Source: Gymnodinialimonas phycosphaerae (GTDB lineage: Bacteria > Pseudomonadota > Alphaproteobacteria > Rhodobacterales > Rhodobacteraceae). Taken from it: a DNA stretch of 64,000 bases. A model generated the notes under the pieces. That model did no database searches. It worked only from the letters and a program-made list of their open reading frames with translations, and was not told the origin of the DNA. Below, piece by piece: positions 56,765 to 64,000 of the stretch (position 1 is its first letter; every line of letters starts with the position of its first letter). The stretch covers positions 1,364,001 through 1,428,000 of the forward strand of contig NZ_JAIMBW010000001.1 of NCBI RefSeq assembly GCF_019195455.1, written 5' to 3'. A program made the position numbers and the translations under genes.

Positions 56765-57094
56765 TCAGCCACGCTCCGTCGCGCAGATCCGGCAGAGCGG
56801 CGTGAACGGCAGAACATCGAGGCGGTCACTCGAGATCGCTTCGCCGCAGGAGGTGCACAAACCGTATTCGCCCCGGTCCATCCGCGCCAAGGCCGCGCGG
56901 ATCAACGCCACCTCCGCCTCGCTGGCGTGGCCAAGCCCTTCCAGCACCTCATCGCCTTCCGATTCTATCGCGCGATCTTCCCAGTCGCGGGTCTTCGGCG
57001 TATCGAGTTGAGCATCGATCGTCGACATCCGCTGGGTCAGATCCTTCAACCGCGCCATCAACGCCTTGCGCCGTTGTGTTAAGTCTTCTCTCAT
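56765..57094 (-). CDS. DksA/TraR-family zinc-finger protein
   Basis: This is a 109-residue protein with an N-terminal coiled coil (~1-65) and a C-terminal C4 zinc finger CTSCGEAISSDRLDVLPFTPLCRIC (C-x2-C-x18-C-x2-C). DksA-type proteins insert the coiled coil into the RNA polymerase secondary channel. This short form lacks the long N-terminus of DksA; the conserved DxxDxA tip is not evident, so it may be a general-stress variant. GAGGG lies 7 bases before the ATG at 57094. It converges with the tandem SnoaL gene, 8 bases apart. Confidence 0.86.
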   Translation of the reverse strand: MREDLTQRRKALMARLKDLTQRMSTIDAQLDTPKTRDWEDRAIESEGDEVLEGLGHASEAEVALIRAALARMDRGEYGLCTSCGEAISSDRLDVLPFTPLCRICATERG

Positions 57095-57258
57095 GGCTGC
57101 GCCCTCTTCTTGACTGACCCTGATCAGGGCCCTCTTCTTCCAAACTTGCCAATTCACCGCGTGCGCCACCTTGATATGCATCAAGTCGCGCGACAGTCTT
57201 TCCCTCGCTGCGCGATTGGGGCAGGTTGCGCCCATATCTCTTAGCCCGGACTTGCCCC

Positions 57259-57696
57259 ATGGATCTTCGCCAAATCACCCCGACCTATTCCGTCACCCCC
57301 CAGATCGAGCCATCTGACATCGCGACGCTTGCGGCGATGGGCGTCAAGACGCTGATCTGCAACCGCCCGGACATGGAAAACCCGCCCGCGCTGCAAGCCG
57401 CCGTCATGCAGGCCGAGGCCGAGGCCCATGGCATCGACTTCATCTACAACCCCTTCCAGGGCCACACGATGAGCCAGGATCACGTGGACGAACAGGCCGA
57501 TGCACTGGCCGACGCAGAGGGGCCGGTTGTGGGCTATTGCGCTTCGGGTAATCGCTGCACGGTGGTTTGGGCCTTCGGCGTGGCAGGCCATGTTCCGGTC
57601 GACGAGATCATCGCGATCGGCACCTCCCACGGCTACCCGTTCGAGCAACTCCGCCCCGCGCTGGAGGCCGCTGCCGCGCGCAACACCCAAGGGTGA
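57259..57696 (+). CDS. DUF442/TIGR01244 phosphatase-like (Blh N-terminal type) protein
   Basis: This is a 145-residue protein-tyrosine-phosphatase-like fold protein. The start ITPTYSVTPQIEPSDIATLAAMGVKTLICNRPD and the active-site loop C94-A-S-G-N-R99 (GYCASGNRC) are the family marks. In related proteins this domain is fused to a sulfur dioxygenase-type hydrolase; here it stands alone. It overlaps the EamA permease start by 4 bases (GTGA). Confidence 0.87.
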   Translation: MDLRQITPTYSVTPQIEPSDIATLAAMGVKTLICNRPDMENPPALQAAVMQAEAEAHGIDFIYNPFQGHTMSQDHVDEQADALADAEGPVVGYCASGNRCTVVWAFGVAGHVPVDEIIAIGTSHGYPFEQLRPALEAAAARNTQG

Positions 57697-58574
57697 GCAA
57701 ACTCTCCCCCACAGCGCAGGGCATCATCCTGATGCTGTCGGCGATCTTGCTGTTTTCGGCCATGGACGCCGTGGCCAAATTGTTGATGACGCGCTTCGAC
57801 GTGGCCCAAGTGGTCTGGGCGCGCTATGCGGGGCAGATGCTTGTGGTGGCCCTTTTGCTGGCGCCGCGCCTGCCGCAGTTGATCCGGACGCGGAATCTGG
57901 CCCTGCAACTGGTGCGCTCGGCCTTCCTGTTCGCAGCGACCTGGTGCTTTTTCACGTCGCTCTCGTTCATGGAAATCGCCTCGGCCACCGCCGTGATGAA
58001 CATTCACCCGGTGCTGCTGACCCTTGGCGCGGCGCTTGTTCTGCGCGAACCCTTGGGGCCGCGCCGGATCCTCGGGATCGCGCTGGCGCTGACCGGTGCG
58101 TTGATCATCATCCGACCCGGCGGCGACGTGATGATGTGGTCCTCGCTGCTGCCCTTGGCGGCGGGATTCTGCTATGCCTCTTACGCGTTGACCACGCGCT
58201 TTCTGGGCCGGAACGAGCCGATCCTGACCTCGTTCCTCTATACCGCGCTGATCGGTACCATGGCCGCTTCGGTCCTTGTGGTACCGGTCTGGCAGCCGCC
58301 CGCAGCAAGCGATTGGGGCATTTTCCTGGGTCTCGGTATCGTAGGCGCGGCGGGGCAATTCCTGCTGATCCGCGCGTTGACCACCGCCGAGGCCGGGGCC
58401 GTCGCGCCCTTCGGTTACGCGGGCGTGGTATATTCCACGATCTGGGGCCTGGTCCTGTTTCGCGAGGTGCCCGATGCGGCGACAATCCTTGGGGCGCTTG
58501 TGATCGTGGGGGCTGGTGTCTATGTCTGGCATCGCGAAACCCGTGTCTCTGCCGCCTCTGCCCCCGGAGCTTGA
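57693..58574 (+). CDS. EamA/DMT-family membrane transporter
   Basis: This is a 293-residue permease with ten helices in two EamA repeats (~8-140 and ~150-285). GIILMLSAILLFSAMDAVAKLL and the second-repeat end TTAEAGAVAPFGYAGVVYSTIWGLVLF are typical. Such proteins export amino acids or other small metabolites. The GTG at 57693 overlaps the upstream stop; longer readings cut into the upstream gene. Six bases separate it from the acyltransferase gene. Confidence 0.9.
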   Translation: MSKLSPTAQGIILMLSAILLFSAMDAVAKLLMTRFDVAQVVWARYAGQMLVVALLLAPRLPQLIRTRNLALQLVRSAFLFAATWCFFTSLSFMEIASATAVMNIHPVLLTLGAALVLREPLGPRRILGIALALTGALIIIRPGGDVMMWSSLLPLAAGFCYASYALTTRFLGRNEPILTSFLYTALIGTMAASVLVVPVWQPPAASDWGIFLGLGIVGAAGQFLLIRALTTAEAGAVAPFGYAGVVYSTIWGLVLFREVPDAATILGALVIVGAGVYVWHRETRVSAASAPGA

Positions 58575-58580
58575 CCCCAA

Positions 58581-59492
58581 ATGTCCACCCCCGGGCGTAC
58601 CCCGTCTGATTGGATTGTCGACCGCCTTTGGCGCGGGGTGATCTGGGTCGCCCTGCGCCTGCCGCACCGGGTCCGCGTGGCGGTGATGGGATGGCTGTTT
58701 CGCACCGTGGTCGGGCCATTGACGGGCCGCAAGCGACAGGCCGACAAGAATCTAGCGATGGTCTATCCCGACATGCCAGCGGCGCAGCGCGCGCAGATCA
58801 CCCGTGCCGTCCTCGATAACGTGGGCCGGGTGGTGATGGAGAACTACGCCACGCCGCACCAGATGACCCGCGCCCTGACATGGGAGCCTACGGGCCCCGG
58901 TTGGGCCGCCGCCGAACAAGCCCGGGCACAGGGGCGCCCGATCCTGTTCATCTCGGGTCACTACGGGAACTATCAGGCCGGGCGCGCGGCGCTCAATGCG
59001 CGGGGCTACCGGATGGGGGGCCTCTACCGGCCGTTGAACAACGACTATCTCAATGCCCACTATATCGCGACCATCGAAGACGTCGGCGGCGGGGCCTTCA
59101 CGCGCGACAGGCGCGGGCTGGCGGGGTTCGTCAAACACCTGCGCTCTGGCGCGCAGGGGGCGATCCTGATCGATCAATACCTCTTTGACGGCCCGATTTT
59201 CGACTTCATGGGCCACCCTGCCCCCACGTCGACCGCCGCCACCGAGATGGCGCTGAAATACGACGCGCTTTTGGTGCCGATCTATTCGACCCGGTTGGAA
59301 AACGGCCTCGACTTCAGGATCGAGCTGGAGGCCCCGGTGCCGCACACGGATGCCGAGACGATGACTCAAGCGCTGAACGACAGCCTGACCGCACGGGTCC
59401 ACGCCGCGCCCGAACAATGGTTCTGGGTGCACAATCGCTGGAAGCCCGAGCGCGCTGAAAAGGCCCTGCGAAGAGCACAGGGCAAGGCGTAA
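58581..59492 (+). CDS. LpxL/HtrB-like lysophospholipid/lipid A acyltransferase family protein
   Basis: This 303-residue protein of the bacterial lipid A biosynthesis acyltransferase family has an N-terminal hydrophobic region (~15-45) and the catalytic region SGHYGNYQ (H127 to Q132). The usual motif is H-x4-D/E; here the acidic residue is Gln132, so the charge relay of the normal enzyme is missing. Downstream family parts GGLYRPLNN, QGAILIDQYLFDG and PEQWFWVHNRWKP are normal. It may transfer acyl chains to ornithine-type or other lipids, or be inactive. It follows the EamA gene by 6 bases. Confidence 0.85.
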   Translation: MSTPGRTPSDWIVDRLWRGVIWVALRLPHRVRVAVMGWLFRTVVGPLTGRKRQADKNLAMVYPDMPAAQRAQITRAVLDNVGRVVMENYATPHQMTRALTWEPTGPGWAAAEQARAQGRPILFISGHYGNYQAGRAALNARGYRMGGLYRPLNNDYLNAHYIATIEDVGGGAFTRDRRGLAGFVKHLRSGAQGAILIDQYLFDGPIFDFMGHPAPTSTAATEMALKYDALLVPIYSTRLENGLDFRIELEAPVPHTDAETMTQALNDSLTARVHAAPEQWFWVHNRWKPERAEKALRRAQGKA

Positions 59493-59510
59493 AAGCTTGA
59501 TCCGGGGGGC

Positions 59511-60212
59511 TCAGTCCAACCGCGCCGCCCCAAGGATCGCGCCGAACCCGTCGGTCTGGACGATTACCACATGGGGCAATTCACCCGTGGGCCGCACCTC
59601 GGCCTCAAACGCCTGTGCGCCGGACCAGTCAGACACAACCTGCCACGACCGTACGACATTATGATAGGCCGTTGACAGGCCCGCGTTTTCACCGCGGGTG
59701 ATGTCCACGTGTTCTTCGGGCGAATAGGTCACGACCTGCACGACCATCTGCGGGGCCTGCCCCTCACCGACCCAGATCGCGCGCACCTGCCAGCCGCTCT
59801 GGCTGGACGCGGTTTCCACGGAAACCGGGTTGGGCGTGCTGCGATGGGCGGCAATGGTGTCTGCCACGTCCATGGCACGGTTACCGATGACATGATCCAC
59901 CCCGCCAATCACCATCTGCGGCGTGTAGACGACGGTAGAACCCGCCGCTCGGCCATAGGCGTGTTGGCGCTGGGTGAAGGCGTCGGTGGCAAAGGTATCG
60001 GCCCAACCGATGTAGTCCCAGTAATCGACATGAAGCGCCAGGGCGATGACGTCTTCACGCTCGGCCAACTCGCCCAACAGCGCATCGGCAGGCGGACATG
60101 ACGAGCATCCTTGCGAGGTGAAAAGCTCCACCACAACGGGGTCGTCAGCCAAGGCAGGCGTGGCAAATGCCGCAATCGTTGCAGCGCAAAAGATCCCAAA
60201 GCGGTGCGTCAT
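59511..60212 (-). CDS. DUF1223 secreted thioredoxin-like protein
   Basis: This is a 233-residue protein with a signal peptide (MTHRFGIFCAATIAAFATPALA) and the DUF1223 start VVVELFTSQGCSSCPPADALL, which includes the CxxC pair CSSC (~residue 37). HVDYWDYIGWADTFA and YTPQMVIGGVDHVIG are further family marks. It probably works in the periplasm as a redox or copper-related protein; function is not established. It converges with the acyltransferase gene, 18 bases apart. Confidence 0.9.
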   Translation of the reverse strand: MTHRFGIFCAATIAAFATPALADDPVVVELFTSQGCSSCPPADALLGELAEREDVIALALHVDYWDYIGWADTFATDAFTQRQHAYGRAAGSTVVYTPQMVIGGVDHVIGNRAMDVADTIAAHRSTPNPVSVETASSQSGWQVRAIWVGEGQAPQMVVQVVTYSPEEHVDITRGENAGLSTAYHNVVRSWQVVSDWSGAQAFEAEVRPTGELPHVVIVQTDGFGAILGAARLD

Positions 60213-60318
60213 CAGGTGGTCATCCGTGCGTTTTGTCCCAGGTCACCGATAGGTAGGTCATCGGGGCGGCGAAGGCCAATCAAGCGTTCGCGAGACAATG
60301 TGACAGCGCGCGCGGCCC

Positions 60319-60768
60319 TCATATCCAGCGCCGTGTGGCGGCCAGATAGGCGCGCCCTTCCTCGCCGAAAGCCTCCACCAACGCCCGTTCTTCCGGAATC
60401 GCAAACCGCCGGGAAAGGATAAGGATGTACAATGGCGCCAACAGCAGCGACGGCAAGAAGGCCAACCAGCAGATATAGCCCCACAAGATCATCACCATGC
60501 CAAGGTAGATCGGATTGCGCGACAGCCGGTAGGGCCCTTCGACGATCAACGCTCCGGGCGTGTGGTGCGGCTCGATCGTGGTGCGTTTGCGCCAGAACCA
60601 GAACGCCGACCAGAAGATGAGGGCCAGGCCGACGGCAGCCGACGCAATGCCCCCGCCCTTGATCAGGCCCAAGGGCATCTGCGGATCGGGCGCATAGCGC
60701 GCCAAGGCCCAGGCGGCAGCCATGAAAGCCAGCAGCCACAGGGGTGGAAGATCGGGGAAGCCTTTCAT
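60319..60768 (-). CDS. ICMT/PEMT-family membrane methyltransferase
   Basis: This is a 149-residue integral membrane protein with four helices. The cofactor-binding motif GPYRLSRNPIYLGMV (~85-99, R-x(4)-NP-x-Y) and the closing EERALVEAFGEEGRAYLAATRRW (EE...FG..Y..Y) define isoprenylcysteine carboxyl methyltransferase-like proteins. It probably methylates a lipid or isoprenoid thiol. The ATG at 60768 (MKGFPDLPPLW) is chosen; the longer reading overlaps the divergent phosphatase region. A 106-base gap without genes separates it from the DUF1223 gene. Confidence 0.87.
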   Translation of the reverse strand: MKGFPDLPPLWLLAFMAAAWALARYAPDPQMPLGLIKGGGIASAAVGLALIFWSAFWFWRKRTTIEPHHTPGALIVEGPYRLSRNPIYLGMVMILWGYICWLAFLPSLLLAPLYILILSRRFAIPEERALVEAFGEEGRAYLAATRRWI

Positions 60769-60846
60769 GGGGGCACCTTGGCGGGGCGGCAGGTCAGGCG
60801 CAAGGCCGCTGGACCTCATAAGCAATCGCATGATACCGCGGCACGG

Positions 60847-61440
60847 ATGACGCAGCCGCCGCCCCCTTCTGCCCTCAGGCTCTGGTTCCTTTACTGGTTG
60901 AAAGACCACGGGGCCCTGCGCGCGCTATGGACGAATTTCCACAAGCTCGACGATGAGGTCTGGCGGCAAAACCACCCCAGCCCCGCGCGCCTGGCGCAGC
61001 TCAAGGCGATGGGTGCCGCCTCGATCCTGACCCTGCGCGGCGCCACCTCTGCCCCAAGCCAGCTAGAGGCCCGCGCCTGCGCCGATCTGGGCCTGGAGTT
61101 TCGCGCATTGGAAATGCGCGCGGTGATCCTGCCACGCAAGGAGTCGCTTCTGGGCCTCTTGGACGCGATCCGAGAGATGCCCAAACCCATGGTCATCCAC
61201 TGCAAGTCCGGCTCGGACCGCACCGGCCTTGCCGCGACGATCTATCTGCATGTCTTCAAGGGCGTGCCCCTGGAAGAGGCGCGCAAGCAACTGGGCCTGC
61301 GTTTCATCCACAACCCGTTTGGCCGCGCCGGGATCGTGAACAATCTGCTTGATGCCTACGCCACTGCCCATGCCACAACCGGCATCGGGTTCGAGGAGTG
61401 GGTGCGCGATCACTATGATCAGGTCGGTCTGATGTCCTGA
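60847..61440 (+). CDS. CX5R protein-tyrosine-phosphatase-like protein
   Basis: This is a 197-residue cytosolic phosphatase-fold protein with the active loop H-C119-K-S-G-S-D-R125-T-G. The general acid is not certain. The start has LWFLYWLKDHGALRALWTNFHKLDDEVWRQNHPSPARLAQL, as in other small bacterial proteins of the DUF442/DSP type, and LGLRFIHNPFGRAGIVNNLLDAY follows the loop. It is divergent from the methyltransferase (78-base gap). Its substrate is unknown; lipid or nucleotide phosphates are possible. Confidence 0.85.
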   Translation: MTQPPPPSALRLWFLYWLKDHGALRALWTNFHKLDDEVWRQNHPSPARLAQLKAMGAASILTLRGATSAPSQLEARACADLGLEFRALEMRAVILPRKESLLGLLDAIREMPKPMVIHCKSGSDRTGLAATIYLHVFKGVPLEEARKQLGLRFIHNPFGRAGIVNNLLDAYATAHATTGIGFEEWVRDHYDQVGLMS

Positions 61441-61640
61441 GCGTGACCGGGCCCAGCCTGGTCATCATGATCCGGGACGCCCCCGCTGCGAAGGGCGGGT
61501 CTTCGCGGGGCGTTTGCGCGGCAAGCGGTGCCGTCTGCCCCCGCTGCGCTGTGCCGAACGCTGGCCGATTGCCTGAAGAGAACGCCTGGCAAACCGCAGA
61601 AAAACTATATCGGTTCAGGTCTTCACAGAGGATTTCTGAT

Positions 61641-62180
61641 ATGGTCACGCGTTGTCTCGCCGCTTTGACACCAACGGCCACTCTATTTTCCGGGGCGGTG
61701 CGGGCGGTGCCCGTCCAATGGATGTTGGATTACTCGAACATCAACTTCAACGTCAGGGCCAATGGGTCGTTTGTTTAAGACGCTGATTTGGGCATCTATT
61801 CCGACGCGAACATCTCCTACTCGGACACGGTTCAGGGTGTCGTCTCTCTGACGTCGGCGCGACAGGTCAATGCGGCGGTTGGCCGATTGGATTTCGTCAG
61901 TTCGACCGTTGCGGATCTGACCGGTGTCTTCGCCGGGGGCTTCTCTTCTGCAAGCCTTGCCCCCGCTCTCAACAATACAGGTGGAACCATGACGAACGAA
62001 TTCTATTTCGGCGTCTTCGCGTGCCTCAACAGCAGCTGCACCGGCACCTCAGGCGCAGGCCAGCGATTCCCCCTCACAGGAACCCTTGTCGGTACGCCCG
62101 TCTCCGCCGCCATTCCACTGCCTGCGTCGGCTCTGTTGCTGCTTGGCGGCACAGGCGTGGCCCGACGCCGCGCCGCCTGA
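61641..62180 (+). pseudogene. VPLPA-CTERM-like secreted protein gene with an in-frame stop
   Basis: From the ATG at 61641 (AGAGGA upstream) the frame encodes a signal peptide (MVTRCLAALTPTATLFSGAVRA) and then the mature start VPVQWMLDYSNINFNVRANGSFV. Codon 46 is TAA (61776-61778), after which the same frame stays open for 134 codons: DADLGIYSDANISYSDTV... to the end SAAIPLPASALLLLGGTGVARRRAA. That end has the Pro-Leu-Pro-Ala, hydrophobic helix and Arg cluster of VPLPA/PEP-CTERM sorting signals. One base change (TAC or TAT to TAA) would explain the break. Intact, the protein would be 179 residues. Confidence 0.75.
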
Positions 62181-62204
62181 GCCAACGACCCTGCTCAGCC
62201 CATG

Positions 62205-62243
62205 AAAAAGCCGGGACCCGCAAGCGCAGGCCCCGGCTTTTTT
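62205..62243. terminator. bidirectional rho-independent terminator
   Basis: AAAAAGCCGGGACC at 62205-62218 and GGCCCCGGCTTTTTT at 62229-62243 form a GC-rich stem flanked by A and T runs, so it works on both strands. It lies between the VPLPA-CTERM-like gene and the convergent aconitase gene and is the clearest terminator of the window. Confidence 0.9.
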
Positions 62244-62259
62244 ACGCATTTAAAGCAGC

Positions 62260-64000
<1,741 letters not shown>

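Noticed and set aside
61479..61515. Imperfect hairpin ACGCCCC...GGGGCGT after the CX5R phosphatase gene
   Set aside because: The stem has several bulges and no T-run; function as terminator is not supported.

Overview
The window is about 64 kb of GC-rich bacterial chromosome, almost completely coding. It looks like a Rhodobacteraceae (Roseobacter-group) alphaproteobacterium. The grounds are two TRAP transport systems, UgpC-type sugar ABC ATPases, a GapR/DUF2312 protein, a VPLPA-CTERM-like sorting signal, a DUF1223 protein and a urtABCDE urea operon. No phage, insertion sequence, CRISPR array or rRNA was seen. One tRNA gene, tRNA-Thr(UGU), is present.

Layout. (1) 0.1-5.1 kb: a lipid-like locus. 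An alpha-oxoamine synthase and an HHxxxDG-type acyltransferase are divergent from an RND/MMPL exporter and a small secreted protein. (2) 5.1-13.5 kb: a LysR regulator, a UPF0317/DUF1445 protein (D-glutamate cyclase family), a TRAP importer and a fused 5-oxoprolinase/hydantoinase, all on the minus strand and compatible with 5-oxoproline or D-glutamate use. (3) 13.5-17.2 kb: a YhaO/YhaN (SbcDC-like) nuclease pair. (4) 17.2-22.4 kb: KdgK-like kinase, ethanolamine ammonia-lyase EutBC, a DJ-1/PfpI protein, a DUF1272 protein and a GlxA-type AraC regulator. (5) 22.4-28.2 kb: HpcH/HpaI aldolase, a second TRAP system, a Gfo/Idh dehydrogenase and a divergent GntR/FCD regulator, probably for a sugar acid. 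(6) 28.2-38.3 kb: aldo/keto reductase, a complete sugar ABC importer with an argininosuccinate-lyase-like enzyme inside the operon, a divergent ROK regulator and a large PIG-L deacetylase. (7) 38.3-45.2 kb: a LysR regulator and urtABCDE.

(8) 45.2-49.8 kb: remnants of a MalY/PatB C-S lyase, an ACR3 arsenite pump, two genes resembling ectoine-catabolism enzymes, ArsR and a Grx2-like protein. (9) 49.8-54.0 kb: tRNA-Thr, a Roseobacter-type protein of unknown function, GapR, a small membrane protein, gamma-glutamyltranspeptidase and a dense set of inverted repeats. (10) 54.0-57.1 kb: two SnoaL/NTF2-fold proteins around an orphan sugar-type ABC ATPase, and a DksA/TraR zinc-finger protein. (11) 57.2-61.4 kb: DUF442 phosphatase-like protein, EamA permease, LpxL-like acyltransferase, DUF1223 protein, ICMT-type methyltransferase and a CX5R phosphatase. 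(12) 61.6-64 kb: a VPLPA-CTERM-like gene broken by one in-frame stop, a strong terminator, and the 3' part of aconitase acnA running off the window.

The most noteworthy points are the compact synthase/acyltransferase/exporter locus, the D-Glu/5-oxoproline gene set, the lyase plus PIG-L enzymes in a sugar-uptake locus, the mixed arsenic/ectoine-like gene string, and two decayed genes: malY-like at 45.2-45.6 kb and the VPLPA-CTERM gene at 61.6-62.2 kb.
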